From: Xiphydria camelus
Lineage: Eukaryota; Arthropoda; Insecta; Hymenoptera; Xiphydriidae
Length of the DNA: 64,000 nucleotides
NCBI GenBank assembly: GCA_963678675.1
Contig: OY783196.1
Coordinates: 126,501 to 190,500 of the forward strand
Reading direction: 5' to 3'
Part shown: in pieces, positions 26,990 through 37,597 of the stretch
How the letters are laid out: each line of letters starts with the position of its first letter
How positions within the stretch are numbered: position 1 is the stretch's first letter
The notes under the pieces: generated by a model
What the model was told of the DNA's origin: nothing
The model's database searches: none
The model's input: only the letters and a program-made list of their open reading frames with translations
Position numbers and translations under genes: made by a program

Positions 26990-29900
26990 TCACCTGCCGA
27001 AGAGTGGATGCCAGAGTTGAGAGTCCTCCGGGGAGCTCGCCGTCGAAGTAACTTCCGGCTCCTGCTTGAGCAATCCGCTCTGCATCCTCGACAGGGGAGG
27101 ATAAGGACTCTGTCTCCGATTGTTCGACAGGTCTATCGGCGCCGGCATGAGCGTCCCGATGGGCCTGCAGCTGAGTTTCGGTCTCGCCTGGCCCCGCATC
27201 CCGCCGCCGGGGTTGCTACCGCTTCCGTTGGAGCCGCGAGAATAACTCCCGACGCTCGGAATCGGCCCCTCTCCTTGGTCCAACACGTGCTGGAGGTGAG
27301 CCAACGATATGACCAACAAGTCCGGGTCCCTCAACAGTTCCGGCCTGGTGAGCGCCTCGGGCAGCCTCAGCTCCGGTCTGGAGGTCAGCAATTTCGGTAT
27401 CTCCGTGGCCGGGGCCGCCGCCAGGGCCGGCAGACGATCCCTGGGCACCAGGAGGGGGTCGGGTATCAGATGACCGGAAGTCTTCACGAGTACCCTCAGC
27501 TGCGCGGCAGGATCGGGCATCCTGAAGAGGTCGGAGGGACGTCGTCTCCCGTCGCGCGTGGCCAACTCCGCCGACAGCGGACGCTTCCGGGTGGCGTGAT
27601 CCATCGCGGCGACGCGAGCGTAGCCGTCGATGTCCCCGCCGGACGTTGGCCTGACGCCGTTTCTCGTCTCCTGGCCACCGCCTCCTCCTCCTCCTCCTCC
27701 TCGATTTTGATCGCGAATTCTCGCGAGGGAGATCTGACGTGTCCTTTCGGGGATCTCACCTCCTCGTTGAATTGTTCTCGCGGTCGGATGACGGTCCGCG
27801 AGCTTCGGCTCCGTCTCGTCGCCCAAGTGACTCGACGGACTCGGTCTTCGTTGCTGCAATCGCTGCTGGGCCTCGCGATCTCTCGATCTGTCGTATTCCA
27901 GCAAGCTCCTGGAGTCCAATCGACTCGGGGAGGCGAGGATACCCTTGAGTGTCAGATCGTTCTTGGCGTCTTCCTCGGAACAAGAGACGGAGCAGGGTGG
28001 ACTGGGTAACAGTCTCTCCAGGTAGGCGGAAGACGGTCTCCTGGAGGCCGGAGAAGAGGGTATCCCGCTCGGTTCCGGCGACACGACGGTGCCTCGCGAC
28101 CGCAGGTCCCCCAGGACTTGCTCGTTCAGTCGCTCGAGATCCTGGAGCCTGCTGGACTTGGCCACGGCTTCGTTGCTCCTGCCGCGCAACGAGAAGTGGC
28201 TTCTTCGTGGATTAACGCCGTTTCGATTTCGCGTATCCTCGAGGATCTCCTCGTCGAAGCTTCCCCGGGTCGCGCCGTTGATCGAGAAATCCCGATTTCT
28301 CGCTTCGTCCTGCCGCCTGAGATCTTCCAGAACTTGGGAGTCACAATCGTCCTCCTCCTCCTCCTCCTCCTCCTCGTCGTCCTCCTCCTCTTCTTCGTCG
28401 TCATCCTCCTCCTCCTCCTCCTCCTCCTCCTCCTCCTCTACCATCTCGTCCTCGAAACGGACGTCCTCGAGATCGAGCCTCCGTGGCTGTTCCCCTTCCG
28501 CTTTGCAAGCGGGAAAATTAACCGTACTTTCCGGGGAGTCCGCGTGGTGCTTCGCCGGCGAGACCGGCGTCGCACCGGAAGCGGACTTGGGGTGGTGGTA
28601 CTGATAGCTGGGAATGGTGATCGATAGACCGGGAAGACTTCGAGGACTGACACGATCGTTCGCTCGGCCACCCTTGACGACCTCCACGGTCACCGGCTGA
28701 CCAACCGCGGCGATCGGTACGGTCGCGGCAGTTTCGGTGTCTCTGGCGATCGCTATCGCTGGCGATTTTTCGGATAATTTCGCCGCGGGAACCGGACAGC
28801 GCTTCGACTCTTCGCGCGTTGCGTTCGCTTTGGTAGCAATGGAGATGGACAATCCCGGGGTGTTCCTGAGCGCTTTCAGGATTCTGGAACTATCGTTGCA
28901 TCCCGTCGCCTTCGCGAGTTCTTCGACGTCGGGGCAGGAGTTAACGACGACCATGGCGTTCTGCCAAGTCGATAGGAGACTGCTCGCTTCCGTTTGCGGT
29001 TTCACTTCCGACTCGCATCTCGGCGTCGTTGAGCGAAGTGGCTCTTCCTTCTCGTCGACTTTGCGACTTTGCGCTTTGGTCGCGATTCGAAACTCCTCGT
29101 CGAGTCGGTCGGTGAAATTTCTCTCGCGACTCGTCTCGTCTTTGGAAGGAATCGACCGCGGTCCGTTGGCCATTTCTCCGAGAGACTTTGAACTCTCTAT
29201 TCGACCTTGGAAGTCGTTCCGAGTGGTCCTGGTGGAGTTGGGACTCGGTAGATCCGCGCTGAGGGTATCGGTAGCGAGGGCCGGGGAGTTGGTTGTCTCC
29301 AGCATGTGGAAGATGTCCTCCAGATCTTTGTCGTCGATCGCGAGTGATTTCTCGTCGTTTCGCGTCGCGGGCTCTTTGTCGGAATCCTTTTCTTCGTCTC
29401 CTCTCTCGACGTCATCCTCTTCGTCTTCATCTTCGTCTCCCGCTTCGGCTTCCTTTTCCAGCTCCCTTCGCGCCAGACTATCGAGAAAACTCCGATGAAC
29501 GTTCCCGGGTAATCGAGACAGGTGTAGCTGTTCCAGGACCACTCTCGGCTGCAAGGCGCGCGATCGGTGCTCCTCCCTTTTCACCTTTCGCGACACTTCC
29601 TCGCGCTCTTCCGCCGATTTATCGCTATTCTCCTCGAGGTCGCAACTCGACGACGAATAATCATCGTGCTCTCCGTTGTAGGAATAGGTATCCCGACGGT
29701 CCTCCTCGTACCGATATCCCGTGCAATTTAGAATCTGACCGCTGGAGTCTCTCGACACGCTGTCGTCATCGTCCTCTTCCTCCACCACCACCACCTCCTC
29801 CTCTTCGTCTTCCTCCTCCTCCTCCTCCTTCTCCTCCTCGTCATACCTACCCATCCGCTCCTCCGTATCGCGCGCGATCGTTCTCTTCCGATCGGCGCGA

Positions 29901-30379
29901 TCCGCCTCCCTTCGCGCGATTCCTCGTCGCCCGGAGTCAGCCTCGACTCGTCCATTCGGGCGCATCGAGTCGCGTCCAATTATTCCCGACTCGATCGCGC
30001 GCTCGTTCTCCTTCCCCTGACCGCGATCCCCCCGCGAGAGGTGCGAGTCGACGGCCAAAGTCGGATACGCGTTGGACGCGGTTCTGGGTATGGAGCGCCA
30101 TCCCTGTGCGGTTTTCGTCAGCTTGATGCGATTCCTCTTGTCGTAATCCTCGCAGCGCACCTCGACGATCCTCTGTTCGCGCTGGGAGGCCCAGAGAAAG
30201 ATCGGGTTCACCTTGGGTCGCTTCTCCTCCGGCTCCTCGGCGGGCTCCGCGTCCGTGCGACCGATTCGCCTCTTGTGGTGGTGATGATGACGGTGGTGGC
30301 GATGATGATTGTGATGGTGGTGCTGGTGCTGGCGTCGTTGACGTCGGGGCGCTGTGCCCCTGGCAGGGGCCCCGCTCAT
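26990..30379 (-). CDS. large His-/Glu-rich nuclear protein with a PIDLS (CtBP-type) motif, about 1,129 aa
   Basis: One uninterrupted frame runs from the ATG at 30379 to a TGA at 26990. An upstream GTG is in frame, but the first ATG is at 30379. The N-terminus is basic and histidine-rich (residues about 18-36). Next comes a compact, complex segment at about residues 54-101 (from KRPKVNPIFLW through VRCEDYDKRNR to GWRSIPRT) that looks like a real conserved domain; I cannot name it. Long Asp/Glu tracts follow near the first quarter and in the middle. Near the C-terminus PIDLS (about 1081-1085) matches the motif that recruits the corepressor CtBP, and the chain ends in LWHPLFGR. The stop overlaps a donor-like AG/GTGACT, so the last codons could instead splice onward in phase 2. 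A nuclear transcriptional corepressor is plausible but inferred. Confidence 0.7.
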   Translation of the reverse strand: MSGAPARGTAPRRQRRQHQHHHHNHHRHHRHHHHHKRRIGRTDAEPAEEPEEKRPKVNPIFLWASQREQRIVEVRCEDYDKRNRIKLTKTAQGWRSIPRTASNAYPTLAVDSHLSRGDRGQGKENERAIESGIIGRDSMRPNGRVEADSGRRGIARREADRADRKRTIARDTEERMGRYDEEEKEEEEEEDEEEEVVVVEEEDDDDSVSRDSSGQILNCTGYRYEEDRRDTYSYNGEHDDYSSSSCDLEENSDKSAEEREEVSRKVKREEHRSRALQPRVVLEQLHLSRLPGNVHRSFLDSLARRELEKEAEAGDEDEDEEDDVERGDEEKDSDKEPATRNDEKSLAIDDKDLEDIFHMLETTNSPALATDTLSADLPSPNSTRTTRNDFQGRIESSKSLGEMANGPRSIPSKDETSRERNFTDRLDEEFRIATKAQSRKVDEKEEPLRSTTPRCESEVKPQTEASSLLSTWQNAMVVVNSCPDVEELAKATGCNDSSRILKALRNTPGLSISIATKANATREESKRCPVPAAKLSEKSPAIAIARDTETAATVPIAAVGQPVTVEVVKGGRANDRVSPRSLPGLSITIPSYQYHHPKSASGATPVSPAKHHADSPESTVNFPACKAEGEQPRRLDLEDVRFEDEMVEEEEEEEEEEEDDDEEEEEDDEEEEEEEEDDCDSQVLEDLRRQDEARNRDFSINGATRGSFDEEILEDTRNRNGVNPRRSHFSLRGRSNEAVAKSSRLQDLERLNEQVLGDLRSRGTVVSPEPSGIPSSPASRRPSSAYLERLLPSPPCSVSCSEEDAKNDLTLKGILASPSRLDSRSLLEYDRSRDREAQQRLQQRRPSPSSHLGDETEPKLADRHPTARTIQRGGEIPERTRQISLARIRDQNRGGGGGGGGGQETRNGVRPTSGGDIDGYARVAAMDHATRKRPLSAELATRDGRRRPSDLFRMPDPAAQLRVLVKTSGHLIPDPLLVPRDRLPALAAAPATEIPKLLTSRPELRLPEALTRPELLRDPDLLVISLAHLQHVLDQGEGPIPSVGSYSRGSNGSGSNPGGGMRGQARPKLSCRPIGTLMPAPIDLSNNRRQSPYPPLSRMQSGLLKQEPEVTSTASSPEDSQLWHPLFGR

Positions 30380-31691
30380 CACTCCATCCAACTCGAGTTG
30401 TCCCCTCTTCCACCGCTCCGAGATTTTACCTCGCACTCGCGCGCGCGCCGCGCGACCTAACCGCGAGTCCTTTCCGCGCGCATCCTCGCCGACTCGCGGA
30501 TCTTTGCGGTTTTTGCACCCGTGTCGCGTCCACGTCCTATCCGCCGAAAGGCCGCCTCATGCCGCACACGCCGCGCGCGACTTCGATTCCGACCTCTCTC
30601 GACCCCGTTTCCTATCCTCCGTCTCGACGATTCGACTTTCCACGAGGGAATTCGCGCGGGAGAGGTCACTCTCCTCTTCTTCACCGCTCGATGTGTCCCC
30701 GTATAGGTACGTACCCGTACGCCCGCCACTCGCTGCCGCTCGGGGGACCGATGTCTCTCTCGCGCGCGCCAATTGTCCGTGTACGCGAAGACGAATACCA
30801 CCGCGCCGCGGGATGTCTTTCACGAGGGGGGGCCACCCAAAACGCCGACGATCAGCGTGGGTGCCCCGTGCTTATCGCGGACCGGCCGACCTCTCTGTGC
30901 TCGATACTCGACACGCGCAACCCGATACACACTCCGGCTGGTGGTCGCGACTCGCGCGGCAGCGGTGGCTTTGAACGTACGGGACGCGAGACGTTCCTTC
31001 CTCCTCCCGCCGATCAATCCCGGAGGACGCGGCTCGCCGCGGCGCCTCGGTCGCGCCTCTTGCAGCGAGAGTCCGTCAGTTCGTTTTCTCGCGAGAGAGC
31101 TCGGCGCGGAAGGCGCTTGACGTTTTGCCGTGCTCAGTCCTGCTTCGTCTCTTTATCGGAATTCGAGCAAAGATCCCTCCTTTTCTCACCGGACGATCCT
31201 CCGCGAACGCGACCGATGCTCGAGAGACCGCGGAAGCGGTGATCGCACGGCGCTCGTCCGGAGGGCATCAAAGAGGCTCGGGCTCGAGCTCGATTCGGTC
31301 GTACCTAGCGAAACGCGATTCGCGTGTCCGGGGCAGTCCGGTCGAACGGTGCGAGGCTCGCGAGGTGCACCCAGCGAATCGCACGCGACGCACCGCCGTG
31401 ACACGCGCACACTCTCCGTACACCTCCTCCTTGACCGCGGCGGTGTGGCTCGAATCACGCGCCCGTCACATTTTCGATTCCGCGCGAGCGATGCGTCGGA
31501 CCGCGGCTCTCGGGTCGAAGACTTGTCATCGGTGACATAACAGCGGACCGACGGAATCGTTATACGCGCTCGCAGTTACGCGCGGAGTCACTGCCTGGGA
31601 GCTACTGGCCCGAGCCTTGCCTCCGCCGCCGCCGCCGCCGCCCCCCCTCCCGCCCCCCGGACCCGTCGTTCGCTGTCGTCTCGTCCTCCCA

Positions 31692-31726
<35 letters not shown>

Positions 31727-31770
31727 TCGCGGGGCGCGGTGCGCCGGACGGGCGCGGAGGGGGTGCGAGC

Positions 31771-31801
<31 letters not shown>

Positions 31802-34800
31802 GGCCGACGGCGAGAGGTGGGGATGGAGAAAGAGCGAAAGAGAAAGAGAGTCGCGAGAGAAAAACCGAGCGAAACGACGAGACCATCCGCGGAGCGACGT
31901 CGAATAGAAGCCTCGTTCGCGCGCGACTTCCGCGCGGGATCCGATGCCGGCGAAATTCGAATGCGCGGAAAGTGCGAATCGGGGCGAATGGCGTCTCTTG
32001 GCGAATTTTGAAATGAAAACGGCAACGACGTGCGTTGCCTTTCACCGTGGAAAATAAACTGCTTGCTTTTTCGTGCACCGATGGTTACAGCTTCTTCGTC
32101 GTCGACTGTAAAGTCCGACCTTGAAAGCGATTCCTATTCACAGCGGGGAGACCTTGACTTTACGAGAGACCGTGAAGAAACGGTCCTCGAAAGAGCGTCT
32201 CGATGTCGCGCGATCCTTTCGCCCGCGCGTTCTCGCTATAGGGGGGTAGCCGCGATTTATCCTGTACCCCTACGTGTACGCGTGATTAACACCGGCCCCG
32301 TTCCGCGAGCATCGAAAGTCGCAGAGCGCCGCGTGATTCTCGACCCTTCGCGGAGCTCGGCACTTGCGAACGATATCGTGGACGCATCTACTGTATATGC
32401 GCACAAACATTCTCTTTCTCTCCTCTCTTTCTCCGAAGTGCGTAGGTATAGAGGTACGCGTACGTTATTCGAGACGTGCGGAGTACGCAACGTCGGGCTG
32501 ACGATAACCCTTGGCATAGGTACAGGATAGGGAGTAGAGCGCCGCGCCGTGGGATCGTTCCGTACTGCCGCGTCCTTGACTCCTACGGGTCTTTCGTTAC
32601 TTCTCCATCGGCGGAGGAAGGAACGCGTCGCGCGTACTTCGAGAGCTTCGTCGTCCGTGATTGCGGAAAACTCCACGCGACTCGATTACGCGAGTCCTTC
32701 GAGGCTATCGCCTCGTATCGCACCGGATGTGCCAGACCCGCTTCCCGCATCGATGAACGCGTTCTGGCGCGTTTTCCTCGATCCCAACGTGGGGTAGAAG
32801 CGCCTATTTCGCTAGCGAGCGTTTCTCAATCCGCCTAGTCCTACCTACACCCGCGTTTGGATTGTGGAACGCGTACCTCCGCGCCGAGAGTGAATTATAC
32901 CTATTATCCGATTCCGCGGGAACATTCGCGGTTCTTCGTTCAGAAATTCGACGAGGAGTCTTCTCGTGGGATTCGAATTGACGACGACGACGACGATGAC
33001 GACGAGGCATCGAACGATAATGCTTACCGAGCTTGCTTCGAATCCTCGCGATCAGTCGTCGCGTCCGTCGAACGGGCTCGCGCATTTTATAAACTGCTGC
33101 AGCGAGCGTCGCGTTCGGGATGAAAGGGGATCGCGCGTGGCCTTCCACTTATTTATTCAGTTTCGCGTCGTTACTGCCGAGCAGCGGCGGCACCGTAACG
33201 ACGTCTGCAGTCCTGGTCCCCCGTAAATATTACAGAACTCCACGTTGCCGACTGCAACGCAGGTGGCCCCCCCCCCCCCCCCCCCCGTAGAACTCTTCCA
33301 CCCTCCTTATATTCACAAGGAGATTCATTATTCCTGCGTATCATCAAAACGACATGTAGCGATATACATATTCCACGGGAATATTACGCGAGCATCGTAC
33401 GATCATCGAAATTGACGACGAGCGCGTATAGAAGTGTGCGCACGTCCTCCGCCTGTACATGTACGCCTGGAAGATGGGTTGAACGTCCGAAGGCTTTGTC
33501 GCGGGGTCATCAATGATTTATATCTGGGCTCGCTGGGAAAGTTGTGTCTGCTATTACAGGCGACACTAACAGAACTATCGATTCGAACGTGATATTACAT
33601 TAGACACACGGCACTTTTACCGTACAGTAATGTATGTACGGAAAAACTTATCGACCCGAGTGTCACGTCGTTAATTTTTTGTCGAAAATTGTTTTAAAAA
33701 ATCCAAAAGACGGAGATTCGTTTGTTCAAATGATTTCGCGAGATTTGAATTTAAAAAAAAAAGAACCGAGACGATAAGCCACGATCGTCGCTCCGAACTT
33801 ATTTACCAGTTTTATTGCGCCTGAGGAGGCTGCAACCGAGATACAGCTGCGCGGATCGCGGGTCGAGTAAACAGCATTCAGGCGTCTCCGGGCACTCGCA
33901 ATTTCCCCTGCGTACGCGTGCCGTTTGCTTCTGGTCGACGATCGCGATCGATGGAATTCGTTCAGATGATTCGTCTTTCCAGTTGAGCCCAATTAATATC
34001 CGGGAGGAGCGTGGAATATCAGGCAATCTAAAACTCTGGAACAAATATTTCTTGAGGTTCGATATTTCGGATAAGAGTTCAAAAAACGCGCGGATTTCTC
34101 TTCCCACACGCCGAAACGTATAGGTAGGTACCAAACGCTGAAGTGAATACAGATCGATATACTTACACAATCACCGTTGCGCGTCACTCGATCGATTCGT
34201 ACCTATACCTTTCTTCGTTATACCTACACACACAGTCTTCGGGGCCAAAAATAGTCTCGCAATTCTCCAAACACTACCTTGCAAGAGTAACCTACCTACA
34301 CGTCATGGTTCGGGTCGATTCCTAGGGGAGACGCGATATGGGAGGGGGGGGGGGAGGGAGGGAGGCCGGGTTTGGTTGTTGCAGAGTTGACCCTTCGTTG
34401 TCACGGAAAGTCGCAATAAGACGGGGCCAACCCTCTTCCCGTGAACATCAATTCTGAACTAGCTTACTCCCGAGATACATAGGTAGATATAAGCGGTTTA
34501 TGCAGAAAAAATTATTTCTTTTTTCATAAAATTTCATCGATATCTCGGGGTTTTTAATTCAAATGCCATCAATAAATGCATGATTTTTGGATTCGGCACG
34601 AAACACACAAAAAGGGATAAGATAATTACTCCGACGGCAACGACCGTCGCGAAACACTGGAACTCCATAACTAAGTATAGGTACGTGCCGCGAAGAAAAA
34701 TATTTCAGAGAACGAGTCGAAGTACCGCGCGACGAAGTGGTTATAAAATATAATCGTAAAACATTAAAACGCGTTTATCCTCATTCGTGCGTTTCGCGGC

Positions 34801-37597
34801 TACACACATTTTCGCATAACGCCCCGCACGGAAAAAATAAGCGTCGGCTCGTGCGCGTGCGTTGCCGTTGAAAGTCATCTCGTAATCGTTTCGAGATTTT
34901 CGATGGAAAGATAAACACCGATACCTCTCTATACCGCGAATCCGCGAATCAACTTTTAATCGCTGTTATACGACCCTTACGCCACAAAAAGTCTCTTTGG
35001 TGCGCATCCCCGTGAACATTTCTCCTATCGATTCGAGCTGCACGTTTGCGTTACACGTCACCGGCTAAATTTACTTTTGGCGGACGCCCACTGCAATTAT
35101 TCTTCTCTCGCGTGGCCGCTGCTCGCCGCGTACGCAAACGGGATTCGTAACGCGGAATCAATCGCGCAAGAGAGACGAGGAGAAATCTTTACCCGCGCGC
35201 GCGCGCGCGCGACGTGGAGAGCCTCCGATTGAAACACCCGGAGAGGCGGATACGGATAGGGTCGTAAATAGCGGGAGAGTTCCTTTGACAAAAGGAAGAT
35301 CACGCAACATTTTCAGTCATACCTTTCCAACTTCCCCCGGAATACGGGAATACCACGTTGTTCCGGGGTGTGGGGGAAGCACGACGCGCCACGTCGCGCG
35401 CGTTCTCGGTATAGCTATCGCGTATCGACCACTCGTCACTGGACGAAATTAGAGCGGCCAGGTACACGCGTGGACGTCTGATAAAAAGACGGATATGTAC
35501 TATATCCGTAGAGTCGCGATCGCGTGGAGTTCCTCGCGTGCATTCGAGGAAGGAAAAGGGAGAGGCCTTCGATTTCACCTTCGCGGCGTTGCCTTCGTGG
35601 CATGCCGGATTGATTGTCCGAAAGATCGGCGCTGCTCGAGACGACCGAACGCCTGAGCGGGTCGCTCGCGCGTTATCCCCGCAACGCGTCAGAGAATCGC
35701 TCTATGGAATCCCACGCGACGGGCGCGTTTCCCCGTGGCTCGATACATCCCGGTTTGGGCCGTCCTCCTCCTACCACAGTTCCTATACGCTCGCAATAAC
35801 CGAAAGACTCGCGCGCGCGGCTGTCTTCTCGGTTCCGTAAAGGCGAGTGGATCCCGCGATTCTCTCCGCAAAGCGCGCGCGATCTATTTCGACACGCGGA
35901 ATAAGATTTCTGCAATTCTTTCCGATCGCGCGCGGACGGCTGATTCATCGGTCGGAATTCCTGGTCGCGGGATCCCAGCGGGTTTCGAGCGCCGCCGTGG
36001 CTTCCGCGAAGAGAGCGCGCGGCGAGGAGAAGGGAAAGTGACGTCGGTCACGGGAAGATCCATGAAATTTCGTATCGAGTGGGAAGGACGATCGACGCCC
36101 CTCTCTCTTCCTCTCTCCGTAGATCCACGCTCGTCCGCGTGAATGGAACCGAGTTCACGTCGGACACTCTGACGTAATCCGTCGCGACTTCGTCTCGCCC
36201 GCGTCGTTAACCCCGACTTTCCGCGTAAGAATAATTGATCGCATTGAAATATGCACAGCTCCGCGGACTTGCTCGCTTCTGAAAATTAGATTGATTCGAC
36301 GATGAGTGACTCCGCTCAACAGTGGTAATTGAGCGCTACTCAATTTTCTAAGCGCGACGAATCAGCGACGCCTACGAATCGCGCGCTTTTACGGTAGCCG
36401 TTTTCGGGGTAAATCCGCGCGTTGTTTTTATTAAACCACGATTTATCGCTCGCAATGCTTTCACCCATGCGATTTCTACGAATTTTACGGGGCGTACGGA
36501 GGGATGCTATAAAATCGGGAGCCAATTTATCGCTGGATCGATCAAGCTGTTGAGAGATCGAACACGAGACGGGCAGGATAATCTCGTTCTCATTGCGCGG
36601 TCTAGGAGACCGTGTTTATAATAAATACCCACGCACAATGATAGTCGTTGTCGATCGGCAGAGGGACCGCGACTCGCGCCTTCGTCGATAGCGGGCAAGA
36701 GCGCGTGCAACGAGGACCGAAGAGGAGAACGTCCGCGCTCGATTAGCTGTTGAACTCGATCCCGCGGTAAATCGTATCCGTTGGCGCGCGTAAACGCGTC
36801 GATAACTATTTGCTTTCGCGATTAAAAAAGAAACGCTTCGAGAGCGCGTGGCGGCCGCACGCAGGTGTAGCATCCGCGTGGAGTAGAGGGAGGGGAGGAG
36901 AGAGAGAGAGAGAGAGAGAGAACACCGCGCGCGGTGCGTACATTCGACAGCGACGAAGTTCGAAGAACAGGCGTGAAGCGTCCGTCGTTCACAAAAGAGC
37001 GGCCAGTGCGGCGAGAGACGCCGGTCGGTTTGCACGCGTTTTTTAGGTGGTCCGGATCTGGATACACGCGCGTGGCTGTCGCTGGAGAGTACCGCGAGTA
37101 TTTCGCCCGTCCCCTCTTCCGGGGCTCTTCCACTTGCCGAAGAGCGAGAGTGAACTGCCACGCTGACGTTTCACCTGCCACGATATACGAGAGACGAGGA
37201 AACTTGATATAAGGGTATCACATCGAATCGCCGGATATTTACAACCGAGGAATCCCACTTCGGAAGTTTCTGCGATCAGCGGAGGTACCGACAGCACTGG
37301 TTCATTTGGCTCGAGGATTCTTATCGGCCTGGGGAGATAAATACACGATGAAAGATCGTACCGCGAAGTGAGACGATGGATTCGTATCGACGAAACTTTC
37401 GCCACGCGAGTACATCGATCGTCGATATTAGACCCGTTCCCGTTTGCGCTATCGAATCGTTTGGACGCGCCACGTACGCGATCGAGATCAGTTAGTAGGG
37501 GCTCCGTAGCGTCGTTCCGCGAGGTTTCGGACGAGGAAGTTCCGTTAACGAAGAGTAAAAGTCCCCGACGAGGAAGCGTGTGCGTATCGACGCGAAC
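30380..37597. other. 7.2-kb region without a supported coding gene
   Basis: The first part (30.4-32.0 kb) is CpG-rich and likely contains the promoter and 5' UTR of the large minus-strand gene. The rest is AT-richer, with a poly-C tract at 33267, GA runs and a CpG-rich block before the receptor gene at 37.6 kb. The latter probably includes the receptor's 5' UTR and promoter. A cysteine-containing minus-strand frame at 34170-33799 was considered and not accepted. Confidence 0.4.
33267..33286. repeat. poly-C tract (20 nt)
   Basis: An uninterrupted C run in non-coding DNA between the large His-/Glu-rich gene and the receptor gene. Confidence 0.95.

Noticed and set aside
26766..26993. Minus-strand frame just after the large exon, possible last exon
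   Set aside because: One acceptor is phase-compatible, but the encoded peptide has no recognisable features and the intron would be under 60 nt.
27008..30126. Several plus-strand frames of 170-330 codons across the large minus-strand exon
   Set aside because: They are low-complexity Ser, Leu or Arg frames opposite the acidic coding exon and show no domain.
33799..34170. Minus-strand frame with a cysteine-rich end (NCECPETPECC)
   Set aside because: It has no signal peptide or recognisable family, an AT-rich start, and competing frames on the same strand. A single short cysteine cluster is not enough.
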